A stretch of 64,000 nt of DNA, taken from Symbiodinium natans. Lineage: Eukaryota > Sar > Dinophyceae > Suessiales > Symbiodiniaceae. Made by a program: the position numbers and the translations under genes. Shown piece by piece: positions 38,677 through 48,188 of the stretch (position 1 is its first letter; every line of letters begins with the position of its first letter). The stretch spans positions 1,304,887 through 1,368,886 of the forward strand of contig CAJNDS010002335.1 in assembly GCA_905221605.1 (NCBI GenBank), in the 5' to 3' direction. Below the pieces are notes generated by a model that saw nothing but the letters and a program-made list of their open reading frames with translations, had not been told where the DNA came from and searched no databases.

Positions 38677-39034
38677 ACCGCCATGTCTCTCAAGACCGAC
38701 TCCTAAAGCCCTAGGCTTTGAAACCCTGAACCCTAAAACCCTAAAACCCGAGTAATGCCCTGAAGCCTTAAAGCCCTAAGCCCCGAGGATCAAGACCGCC
38801 ATGTCTCTCAAGACCATACCATAGTAGGGCACTTGAGGGGCTTTATAAGTGGGTTATAAGTACCCCCTAAACCCTAAACCCTAAACCCTAAACCCTAAAC
38901 CCTAAACCCTAAACCCTAACCCTAAACCCTAAACCCTAAACCCTAAACCCTAAACCCTAAACCCTAAACCCTATCATGCCCTCAAGCCCCAAAGCTCCGA
39001 GGATCAAGACCGCCATGTCTCTCAAGACCGGCTC
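38677..39034 (+). repeat. Three copies of an exon fragment
   Basis: AAGACCGCCATGTCTCTCAAG preceded by GAG or GGATC occurs near 38680, 38793 and 39006. Only the third opens the full exon at 39002; the first two lie in intron sequence and are followed by short diverged tails. Confidence 0.8.
38870..38971 (+). repeat. Telomere-like array (CCCTAAA)n
   Basis: Fourteen units upstream of exon 39002. Confidence 0.95.
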
Positions 39035-39129
39035 CTCTTCCTCGTCGGGGCGCCGCCTCTCCCGGAACCGACGCCTTCAGAGCTCCGGCGGTGGCGTCGT
39101 GACGCCGCCGGGCCTGAAGATCTCTGGCA
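39002..39129 (+). CDS. Exon, Ser/Arg/Gly-rich
   Basis: CTCCGAG acceptor; IKTAMSLKTGSSSSSGRRLS then RNRRLQSSGGGVVTPPGL; donor GTCTAGGG. GC-rich third positions and a clean frame of 42 codons. RRL occurs also at 54005 and 55689. Confidence 0.65.
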
Positions 39130-39539
39130 GTCTAGGGTTTAGGGTTTAGGGTTTAGGGTTTAGGGTTTAGGGTTTAGGGTTTAGGGTTTAGGGTTTGGGG
39201 TTTGTAGTTCGTAGGGTTTAGCGTTTGGAGATGAAGGTTCATGGGGTTCAGGGTCTTTCATGTTGCGGGACCGGAATCCAGCAGCTAGCAGAGTTGTTTC
39301 GGGGAGGGAACCAGGGGGGGGCGGGGGGTCTACAGGGTTTTAGGGCTTTGGGGTTTCAGGGTTTCAGTTTTTCAGGGTCAGGGCTTAGTCTTCGCCCTTT
39401 ACTTCTTTTTCCCCTTTCCCCGGCCCGTACATCCCTCGAAAGGGGCTCTGTCGCTGGCAGGTTCCAAATCGCCAACCAAGGCGCTGGAGATTTGGGAGCT
39501 GGATAGTTTCGTGGGTCTACTTTGGGACATAAGGAAGAA

Positions 39540-39672
39540 AGAGAAAGGTAAAGAGAGAGACGGACAGAGAGAGAGAGAGAGGGAGAGATGGAGAGGGAGA
39601 GACAAAGAGCAAGAGGGACGGTAGAGAACAGAGAGAAGAGAGAGAAGCGAGAGAAGAGAGACAGAGAGAAAG
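39540..39672. repeat. GA-rich microsatellite
   Basis: AGAGAG with GACAGA and GGGAGAG interruptions. Confidence 0.9.
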
Positions 39673-40614
39673 TACATGCACGTTCAAATGGTACCACGAG
39701 TAGGATGATGTGGAAGCCTGAACAGCGCTAAACCCTAAACCTTGGATGACCACGCTTTGTCGCTCAAGGCTTTGGCGTTCGGGCCCTTTCCCGGGTTTGT
39801 ATATGTGTATTTCCCCTTGTGGGGTTAGGCTGATCTTCACATGGTTTTAGGGTTTAGGGTTTAGGGTCACCTATGTAGAATCTTCCTACCCTGCCCCCAA
39901 AAACTCAGCCAGTAAGGGGTTCACACTACCAAAAAAACCAGTGCTCCGAAGTTCGGGGGTATGCCGGCTGTCTGGGAAGGTGCCAGCGCCGTGGCACCCT
40001 CCAGCATTGCAGAGGAGCTGAAGAAGCAGGCCCCCCCTTCGTAGGTCTGGGCGCCTGGGTTTAGGGAGGTGAGGGTTTAAAGTCAAAGGGGCTTGCTGGG
40101 CTGCCTTTGAAGGAATCTAAGCTGCATTACACAACCGCGGATACATGGCAAACATGATGCGTTTCCTCGCAGTTACAGGGTGTAGGACTTAAGGCTGTAG
40201 AGGCTGTAGAAGTTCTATTTCTATATTAGCTTCCAGGGTCCAGCACAGGGTGTGGAAGCTGTTCGAGGTAAGCTGGGGGAGCTCTAGGTCGGGGGCTTCA
40301 GGTTTTAAGGTTCAGCCCAAAGCACCCTAAGCCCCTAAATGCCAAAGCCTAAACCTAAGCCCTAAGCACCTTAAAGCCCTGAGCCCTCTACCCTAAATCG
40401 CCATACCCTGCAGCGGGGTTCGTCCAGCTATGCGGGAGCGAACAAAAGAACAACCCCTAAGCCCTAAGCCATAAACCCTAAACCCTAAACCCTAAACCCT
40501 AAACCCTGAACCCTGAACCCTGAACCCTGAACCCTCCCCCAAACCACTCCTGGGGGGTCCCACACCCAGGAGGGCGTGAGGTTCAAGGTCCTGGTCCTCA
40601 CTGAACCCTATACC

Positions 40615-40712
40615 CTATACCCTAAACCCTTAAACCCTAAACCCTAAAACCCTAAAACCCTAAAACCCTAAAACCCTAAAACCCTAAAACCCTAAAACCC
40701 TAAACCCTAAAG
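40615..40712 (+). repeat. Variant array (CCCTAAAA)n
   Basis: Eight or more homogeneous CCCTAAAA units bordered by CCCTAAA. Confidence 0.9.
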
Positions 40713-40738
40713 CCCCAAAACCCTCCTAAACCTAGCAG

Positions 40739-40815
40739 GTGAAGAGCAGCAGCAAGGGCTTGAAGAGCGCCATGAGCTCCGTCGGCACTGTCGATGCCAA
40801 TGCCGGGAGCTCATG
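40739..40815 (+). CDS. Exon, Ser-rich
   Basis: CTAGCAG acceptor; VKSSSKGLKSAMSSVGTV then DANAGSS; donor GTACGG. K-S-A-M-S parallels K-T-A-M-S of 39002. A different frame remains open on to 41097, so a larger exon cannot be excluded. Confidence 0.5.
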
Positions 40816-41011
40816 GTACGGGTTTTGACAGTTCTTTTTCCCAGCCTTATTGGAAATGAGGAGTTGCCCGAAAGAAATGCGGGTCTGCACAGTCGACAAC
40901 TGACCTCGTATCGTTTGTATGTGGATCTTTGCAGACATTGGTGGAAGGCGCATGCAGAGGGGAGCAGGCTTTGCTTGCGGAGAACCGAAATTTTGCATCG
41001 CAGTGAGAAGG

Positions 41012-41025
41012 AGCCATTTTGGCTC
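41012..41025 (+). other. Fourteen-nt match to the dinoflagellate spliced-leader core
   Basis: AGCCATTTTGGCTC is identical to the central part of the conserved dinoflagellate trans-spliced leader. The flanks CCGT and AAG of the leader are not matched. It may be a relict in a retroposed copy or chance; it is partly self-complementary. Confidence 0.3.
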
Positions 41026-41207
41026 GGCCTCAATCCAGGGAAATTGGGCTCAGAGCCGGAGATTGATGCATTAGTTTTGCACATGCGAAACAACTAGTAC
41101 CAAAACCGCTACACACTCAACTTTCCCTTGGAAGTGCTGAGGGTGCCTCACATAGGGCTGATGGGCTGAAACCCGAAGCCCCCAAGGCAAAAAAGCCAAA
41201 ACGTCAG

Positions 41208-41296
41208 GCTGGTGTGGGAGTTTCCTCGACCAAGAAGACGGTGAAGACGCGCGCGGCTGCTGTCCTCCAGCAGCGATCTGCATCCTGGATGCAGGG
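41208..41296 (+). CDS. Exon, basic/Ala-rich
   Basis: ACGTCAG acceptor; AGVGVSSTKKTVKTRAAAVL then QQRSASWMQ; donor GTCTCA. Consistent open frame. Confidence 0.6.
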
Positions 41297-41964
41297 GTCT
41301 CAAACCCTCAGCCCTAAGCACCCCTTCGGTCCAGAACTCGCTCTCAACATGACCCGTTTAGGGTTTAGGGTTGAGGGTTTAGGGTTTAGGGTTTAGGGTT
41401 TAGGATTTAGGGTTTAGGGTGTAGGGTTTAGGGTTTAGGGCTTCTGGCACAGATCCGGAGCTCGGGTAGTTTCTCAGAGCCGGGCGAAGTGGCAAGCCTG
41501 TTGCAAAAGGGTTTAGGGTTTAGGGTTTAAGAAGATTGAGTACACTTCCGTGTGTTTGAAAGATGGGGCACAGGGCAGGGGGAGGGGGGGGGGGGTGGCA
41601 GGCCCCCGAGCCTGTAAACCCGCCCTTTGGGTTTGTATAGCCTTTTTAGGATTTCTTCATTTTACCTTTATTAATTTAAAACAACCAAGGAGATATTCAA
41701 AATAATCTTGGTATTAGCTTTCCAATGGGAGCATAGGAATCTGCAAGAAGCTCTCATAGAACCGTCGGCCCAAACTTGAGTTTTCCCTAGACTGCCTACA
41801 TTTAGGCCCAAAAGGACCCGGCATTTTGAGACATCCCCATGACAGCAGTGGTTTGGGCCTTGAGGATTCCAGGGTTCAGGGTTGTGGGGTTGCGGGTTAT
41901 AAGTGTTTAGGCCCCAAACCCTAAACCCTAAACCCTAAACTCCAGACCCAACACGCCCGCAAAG

Positions 41965-42004
41965 GCGATTGCCGCCTCCTGCCTGCAATCGCTCGAGAAG
42001 GATG
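41965..42004 (+). CDS. Micro-exon
   Basis: GCAAAG acceptor; AIAASCLQSLEKD; donor GTTCGT. Confidence 0.5.
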
Positions 42005-42537
42005 GTTCGTACTTGGAGTTGAGGGCTTAGGGTTTAGAGTTTAGGGTTTAGGGTTTAGGGTTGAGGGTTTAGGGTTTAGGGTTTCAGGAGTTTACGGAGT
42101 TTAGGGTTTAGGGAGTTTACGAGCTTCGGGATGATTTTAGGCGCGGCCTGTTCAGGAGCACGTACCTCTCAAGGTATGCAGGTCCTGCCTACATAGGGCG
42201 TTTAGGGTTGGCAGGCTTAGCTGCAACTCGCACTACCTGAGGTGTAGTAGAGTATATTTCTCAGTGAAGTAGTTCGGCCCATGAACACGGTCCTAGGTAG
42301 GATGAGCTTTGTTGAATATATAGGGGCCAAGAGTTCAGTTTGTGGATCTTTGTACTCGTAACAGCTTCCTGTTCCAGGCAGGCTCAGAATGTACGGTCAA
42401 AACTTATGATAAGAAAGGTTCGAAGGTCCACCAGAGTCTGGGACATTTCTTAACCAGGCAGATGTATTAAGAAAGGTAGATTTGAGGCGAGAGTCTTGAA
42501 AACATTTCTTATTCAACCTGACCAACCCTTTGCTTTC

Positions 42538-42990
42538 TCCGCCCTCCAGCCCTCCAGCCCTCCAGCCCTCCAGCCCTCCAGCCCTCCAGCCCTCCAGCCC
42601 TCCAGCCCTCCAGCCCTCCAGCCCTCCAGCCCTCCAGCCCTCCAGCCCTCCAGCCCTCCCCCCCAGGATTAAGCCCTCCAGCCTCCAGCCCTCCAGCCCT
42701 CCAGCCCCCCAGCCCTCCAGCCCTCCAGCCCTCCAGCCCTCCAGCCCTCCAGCCCTCCAGCCCTCCAGCCCTCCAGCCCTCCAGCCCTCCAGCCCTCCAG
42801 CCTCCAGCCCTCCAGCCCTCCAGCCCCAAACCTGTCAATCTGAATCCTTTCTTGCTCCAAAATCTTTGGGGCTGGAGGGCTGGAGGGCTGGAGGGCTGGA
42901 GGGCTGGAGGGCTGGAGGGCTGGGGGGCTTAATCCTGGAGGGCTGGAGGGCTGGAGGGCTGGAGGGCTGGAGGGCTGGAGGGCTGGAGCC
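42538..42990. repeat. Large inverted minisatellite, (CCCTCCAG)n against (CTGGAGGG)n
   Basis: Left arm 42541-42826 of 8-bp CCCTCCAG units; right arm 42870-42988 of its complement. Each arm contains the same interruption, CAGGATTAAGCCCTCCAG and CTGGAGGGCTTAATCCTG-like, showing the arms share descent. Open frames through it (PPALQPSS repeats) are artefacts. Confidence 0.9.
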
Positions 42991-43231
42991 TTGCAAAAAG
43001 ACCATTCAATTTGTAATTACGTTTGGGTTGCGATTCAGACTCTGAATATAATTATTTTTCTCAATTCGAGAGTCTAATTTCTTGCTTCATAAAGTTTCTT
43101 AACACAAAGTTCCACCGTACATCAACTCCCCACTGAAAGCCACTGCACCACAGTAAAGCAACTCTGGGATCTCCCCCTTTTTTCATCATCAGGAAGCCTA
43201 GACTACTACTTGTTTAAGAACCCCAATTTTT

Positions 43232-43276
43232 AATATATATATATATATATATATCTCTATATATATATATATCATT
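43232..43276. repeat. (TA)n microsatellite
   Basis: TATATA with a CTCTATA break. Confidence 0.9.
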
Positions 43277-43322
43277 CTATATTATAACTGCAATAACATA
43301 GGGGTTGAGGGGGTTCTTAAGA

Positions 43323-43426
43323 AAATAGCCCTAAACCCTAAACCCTAAAACCTAAACCCCAAACCCTAAACCCTAAACCCTAAACCCTAAACCCTAAACC
43401 CTAAACCCTAAACCCTAAACCCTAAG
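43323..43426 (+). repeat. Telomere-like array (CCCTAAA)n
   Basis: About fourteen units. Confidence 0.95.
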
Positions 43427-43614
43427 TAGTAGATGATCAACCTCATCGTACTCAGAAAGTACACATGTGGGCGTATTCTTGGGTTTGGGCTTTAGGATTT
43501 AGGGTTTAGGGTTTAGGGTTTGATCTTCCAGCTGGAGCGCGGGACAGGGACACCTGGAAGTCAAAAGCCACTGGCTACTTCAGCCACCTAGTAACGGCCG
43601 AGGGCCATTCTGAA

Positions 43615-43959
43615 TTGCAGTCTGGCACGTGGACTAGGTGGCAGGATGTGCTCCTTCAGCACGTTCCGTGGCTTTTTACATGTCTGGGAGGAACTCACGG
43701 GGATGGAAACTTAAAGGCCATGTGGATTGATGAGGTCCAAGGGGCCCAGTCGTGGTCGCTGGGTTATGCCGACAGTTTCATGAATGATGTCCGGGAGTTT
43801 CTAAAGCATGTCCGAATCCTCACCCAAGACTACTATGATGCTTTCAGCCCACAACTTCACCCCCTATGTGCTGCGATGCTTGAAGCTTTTTCACAAGTCG
43901 TTCTGATTGACATAGTTTCCCAAGAGCGTGCGTGTCATGCTGCGCGAGTAGTTCCCTAG
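43615..43959 (+). CDS. Open reading frame of unknown origin
   Basis: 114 codons from ATG to stop with balanced amino-acid use: TRWQDVLLQHVPWLFTCLGG, EVQGAQSWSLGYADSFMNDV, REFLKHVRILTQDYYDAFSP. A TTGCAG acceptor lies at its start. No family is recognised. It could be a larger exon, a retroposed gene piece or part of a transposon. Confidence 0.35.
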   Translation: MQSGTWTRWQDVLLQHVPWLFTCLGGTHGDGNLKAMWIDEVQGAQSWSLGYADSFMNDVREFLKHVRILTQDYYDAFSPQLHPLCAAMLEAFSQVVLIDIVSQERACHAARVVP

Positions 43960-44225
43960 CCACGAGTGCTGGGTTTGTGCTTCGCGCCTGTGTGTCAGCA
44001 TACTTACCCGGCAGGCTTCAGAGGCCTGGATGTAAAAGGGTTTAGGGTTTAAGAGTTAAGGGTTTAGGGTTTAGGGTTTAGGGTTTACGGAGATGCACGA
44101 GCCTGAGCATTCTAGTGTCATCCCCTTAGAGTCCCTGCATAGGGTATGTAGGTCTGAATGTACGTGTGTGCAAGCTGCTGAAAATACCATTCTCACACCG
44201 AAAAGGTCATTAAGCGAAAGTTCTC

Positions 44226-44443
44226 AACCCTAAACCCCTCAACCCCTCAACCCCTCAACCCCTAAACCCCTAAACCCCCAAACCCCTAAACCCCCAAACC
44301 CCTAAACCCCTAAACCCCTAAACCCCTCAACCCCTCAACCCCTCAACCCCTCAACCCCTAAACCCCTCAACCCCTAAACCCCTCAACCCCTAAACCCCCT
44401 AAACCCCTAAACCCCTAAGCCCCTAAACCCCTAAACCCCTAAA
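44226..44443 (+). repeat. Variant array (CCCCTAAA / CCCCTCAA)n
   Basis: About twenty-seven 8-bp units alternating in short blocks of TAA and TCA types. Confidence 0.95.
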
Positions 44444-44852
44444 TAAAGGGTCTTCGGGCTCCCTGCGTTCATGCTTACAGAGGCATACAGGAAGCCAGGG
44501 TGCCTAGTTTAGTTTGGGGATTAAGGTTTTAGGGTTTAGGGTTTAGGGTTTAGGGTTTAGGGTTTAGGGTTTGGGGTTTGGGGTTTAGGGTTTAGGGCTT
44601 CGGGTTTAGGCTTTACGGCTTAGGGCTTGGGGCACACCGCGTTGGCGAAGTTTCAAGCTCACGCCAGGCTTATAGCCTATAACCCTACAGGCTCTAAAGC
44701 CCTTAACAAGATACACCCCTGAAACCCTCAAATCCCTCGTTCTCTAAACCCTAAAGCCCTTTAAAACCCTTAAGCTTCCAAAACCTTAAGTCTCTACTGA
44801 ACCCCAATTGCGGTGACAGCCATTGCAAGCCAAGGGTATTCCAACCACACAG

Positions 44853-44890
44853 ACGACGACAGCGATCGGGGCCGCAGTCAACATTTTCGG
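44853..44890 (+). CDS. Micro-exon, Thr/Ala-rich
   Basis: CCACACAG acceptor; TTTAIGAAVNIFG; donor GTTTAGG. Possibly linker or membrane-proximal. Confidence 0.55.
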
Positions 44891-44964
44891 GTTTAGGGCG
44901 TTTAGGGTTGAGGGTTGAGGGTTGAGGGTTGAGGCTCGAGGGTTGAGGCTCGAGGGTTCAGGGT

Positions 44965-44996
<32 letters not shown>

Positions 44997-45244
44997 CGTT
45001 CGGATGCTGATAAATACCAGTTCTGTATCAGATATACTAGGAACCCCAAAGCAAATTAGAGCCTCAAGACCCTCAGACCCTAAAACTAGGGTTTTTTGGT
45101 TTAGGCTTAGCGCCAACGAGGGGCCCCAAACCCTCTGAAGCAGAAACGCGAAGGTCTTTCGGTTCGGCATGTGAGACCCTAAACCCTAAACCCTAAACCC
45201 TAAACCCTAAACCCTAAACCCTAAACCCTAAATCCTGTCACGAG

Positions 45245-45279
45245 TATTGGCGTGGCTGTGGTGCCAGCTCCAGGGCTTT
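45245..45279 (+). CDS. Candidate micro-exon
   Basis: CACGAG acceptor; IGVAVVPAPGL in one frame; consensus donor GTGAGC. CCCTAAA array upstream. Confidence 0.45.
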
Positions 45280-45907
45280 GTGAGCCCAAGCCGCTTGTTG
45301 AGGCTTCTTTAGGGTGCAGGGTTTCGGGTTTCAGGTTTAGGGTTTAGGGTTTAGGGTTTAGGGTTTGGGGTTTAGGGAGTTTTGGGAGTTTTGAGGTTTC
45401 GGGTTTTGGGGTTTACCCGTGTCTTTTTGTTTGGGAGGGTTACAAGGCCCGAAACCCTCAACCCTAAACACAAAACCGTTAGGATTCAAATTAGGCCCGC
45501 CGGTTCTCGCTAGCTCGGCGACATTCAGGCGTTTCAATGCCAACCCCTCGCAGTTTGAGGTAGTATGTCGACCTTACTTCGTGATGTCGCCGCGGTTTCC
45601 CTAAACCCTAAGCCCTAAACCCTAAACCCTAAACCCTCTTTTAACCCTGAGGGCACCACTAAACTAGTAATTCATAAGGCTTCAGGGTGGGGCTGGAAGA
45701 TGCTCAAGAGCATCCCTTAAAGAGCTTGCAAAGCACCAGGAAACGAAGTAGGGAGGCTGCGTGAGGGCCCGTTTGTGGGGTGTGCTAAGGGTTTGGGGCG
45801 GGGGGGGAGGGGGCCCTAAACCCTAAACCCTAAACCCTAAACCCTAAACCCTAAACCCTAAACCCTAAACCCTAAACCCTAAACCGGACCTCTCAAGAGT
45901 CGCTGAG

Positions 45908-46151
45908 ACCACGACGACAACCACGACAACTGGGCGGGGCGCGCCGCCAACCACGACCACCACAACCACCACCACAACCACCACCACAACCACAACCACC
46001 ACCACCACCACCACAACCACCAGCACCACCACCACCACCAGCACCGGCACCGGCACCAGCACCACAGCCGACCCGAATGCAACCACCACCACCGACGCGA
46101 GCAACAGCACCACGACGAGTGGCGCATCTTCGGCTGCATTTGCGACAGCAG
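45908..46151 (+). CDS. Exon, Thr-rich mucin-like linker
   Basis: CGCTGAG acceptor to GTGTCAGG donor, 81 codons. An ACC/ACA/ACG repeat encodes long Thr runs, then TSTGTGTSTTADPNATTTT and DASNSTTTSGASSAAFATA, with potential N-glycosylation sites NAT and NST. The unbroken frame, mixed Thr codons and flanking splice sites support coding; such tracts are typical of O-glycosylated extracellular linkers. Confidence 0.7.
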
Positions 46152-46562
46152 GTGTCAGGGTTTAGGGGCTTTTTAGGGTTTTAAGGCTTTTTAGGGTTTT
46201 AAGGTTGAGGGTTTAGGGTTTCATGGTTTAGGGTTTGAAAGTCTTAGGGGTTTCAGGGTTGTAGGGTGTAGGGATTAGAATGTAATTTCTAGGATGCTCG
46301 GTGGTGCCCATGTTCCCTTTTTGAGTTTCTAGGGCGTAGGGTTTTATAGATCCCATTCAAATCCACCGAAACAAGGAGCATCTTACGGGGGGGTTTCGGG
46401 TTTAGGGTTCAGGTTTAGGATTTAGGGTTTAGGGTTTAGGGGAAACCAGAGCTCCTCGCACACCCGGCGAGGGGGGACGCCCAAAGGGTCACCTACCAGG
46501 TACTCGAGAGCCCCTAAACCCTAAACCCTGCTTGGGCCTTCGAGCTTCGGAAGCTCAATACT

Positions 46563-46612
46563 CAGAGAAGCTGGAGCCCAGAGTAGGCTCTTATTCCCTC
46601 GTGTTTTTTTTT

Positions 46613-46644
<32 letters not shown>

Positions 46645-46869
46645 GGGTTTTGGGTTTGAGGTTTAGGGTTTAGGGTAACTAGGAAGGCTCTTATTCCCTT
46701 GTTTTTTTTTGGGGGGGGGAGAGGGTCTCAGAGCAGGCTCTTATTCCCTTGTTTTTTTGTTTTTTTGTGTGGGGGGGCTGGGGGGGGGGAAGGGTTTGGG
46801 TTTAAGGTTTAGGGTTTAGGGTAACTAGGACCCGCTGAGTAGACCCGAATTCTTTTTAGTTTTTTTTTT

Positions 46870-46900
<31 letters not shown>

Positions 46901-46960
46901 GATTAGGTTCCCTTAAAAAAGCCCCTTTAAAGCAACAAAGGGCACCCTAGTTAAGCCGAC
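46563..46960 (+). mobile_element. Cluster of family D-like elements with poly-T/poly-G cores
   Basis: CAGAGTAGGCTCTTATTCCCT recurs three times at about 46581, 46683 and 46730, each followed by a poly-T run then a poly-G run; the cluster ends in AGGTTCCCTTAAAAAAGCCCC and AAAGGGCACCC. Nested or tandemly duplicated. Confidence 0.55.
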
Positions 46961-47013
46961 ATGCTATCCATGGATTCTGACGGGGGTTTAGGGAGTTTGG
47001 GGTCTAGGTTTAG

Positions 47014-47177
47014 GGCCCTCATACTGACAGTCCTTCATAGGGTTTTTGTATCCCCAAGTATAATTCCCTATTAAGGACTGTTAGGTAGAAGGGGGAACAC
47101 ATTCCTTCATAGGAGGTTTTAGTATCCCCAAGTATAATTCCCTATTAAGGACTGTTAGGTAGAAGGGGGAACATCCC
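47014..47177 (+). mobile_element. Family B element with an internal tandem duplication
   Basis: CTGACAGTCCTTCATAGGG at the left; the right arm TATAATTCCCTATTAAGGAC to AGAAGGGGGAACA is present twice, about 72 bp apart, before the final ACATCCCAA. Confidence 0.65.
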
Positions 47178-47639
47178 AACCTGCACCCTGAGCAGTTTGA
47201 TGCGTTTCCTTTCGGAACCCACATGCCCAAACCCTAAACACCCTCAGGCACCGAAAGTACTGAGCCGCCTCTGAACCCTAAACAGCCCAAGAACACCCCT
47301 CTCCCCCCTCCCCCCTCCCAAAAAGAAAAGCATGAAGCCGAGAACGAGAAGCCATAGAGCGTACGATAGCAAGCCAAAACCCTAAACCCTAAACCCTAAA
47401 TACCCTAAATACCCCAAATACCCTTAATACCCTACATACCCTAATTACCCTAAATACCCTAAATAATTACCCTAAATACCCTAAACCCAAGACCCTTAAT
47501 CCCAGCCTTTTGATGGGCACTAGGGGCCAGCTCGGATTGGGAACCCCAAAGCCTGAACTTTAGGGTTTAGGGTTTAGGGCTATTTGCTTAAGAACCCCCA
47601 AAAATTAAAATTATAAATGAAAATCCCAATATTACCCTT

Positions 47640-47730
47640 ATAAGGATATATATATATATATATATTCTTTTTTCGTTTAACTAATTATATATATATATGT
47701 ATATTCATATTTATTTATTTATTTATTATT
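47640..47730. repeat. AT-rich microsatellite
   Basis: TATATA and ATTTATTT runs. Confidence 0.85.
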
Positions 47731-48138
47731 TGTTTGGGGGGGGGTTCTTAAGCAATTGGCAGTTTCAAGTTTACAAGTGTCTTGGTCTGGGTTTAGGGTT
47801 GGGTCTACTAGACTGCTATTCAATACTATTCAATGCTCGGAACACACCTGCCCGAAAGACGTTCTCTTGTGGTTTTCTTGTTCACTTTCATAGAGCATCT
47901 TGGATGTTCAGGGTTTAGGGTTTAGGGTTTCGGGTTTAGGGTTCAGGGTTTAGGGGTTTAGGGTTTAGGGTTTAGGGTTTTCAGGGGGTCTTGGGCATCC
48001 TGGGGCCTGAACCCCAGGAACGCCACAATCCCACGGCTTTGAATCGCACCATGCTGGCTCTTTCTGGGGTCTCTTCGGTGTCCCTAAACCCTAAACCCGA
48101 AACCCTAAACCCTAAACCCTAAACCGACCCCCCCGAAA

Positions 48139-48188
48139 GGCATCGGCTACGGCCTCCTCCACGACCACTGTGTCAGAGGCGAAGATGG
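48139..48188 (+). CDS. Micro-exon, Ser/Thr/Ala-rich
   Basis: CCGAAAG acceptor after CCCTAAA; ASATASSTTTVSEAKMG; donor GTTGAGG. Composition matches the linker exon 45908. Confidence 0.6.

Noticed and set aside
39356-39840. Minus-strand frames rich in SLSLSL
   Set aside because: Translation of the GA-rich microsatellite.
40736-41097. A 120-codon + frame through exon 40739
   Set aside because: Kept only as an alternative: the region is open in several frames on both strands and has a good donor at 40816; evidence does not decide.
42509-43045. Open frames of PPALQPSS or GGLEGWRA repeats
   Set aside because: Translation of the 8-bp CCCTCCAG minisatellite on both strands; no splice or coding signal.
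45865-46139. Minus-strand frames of poly-Val or poly-Trp
   Set aside because: Antisense of the ACC-repeat exon; the + frame has flanking splice sites and protein-like ends.
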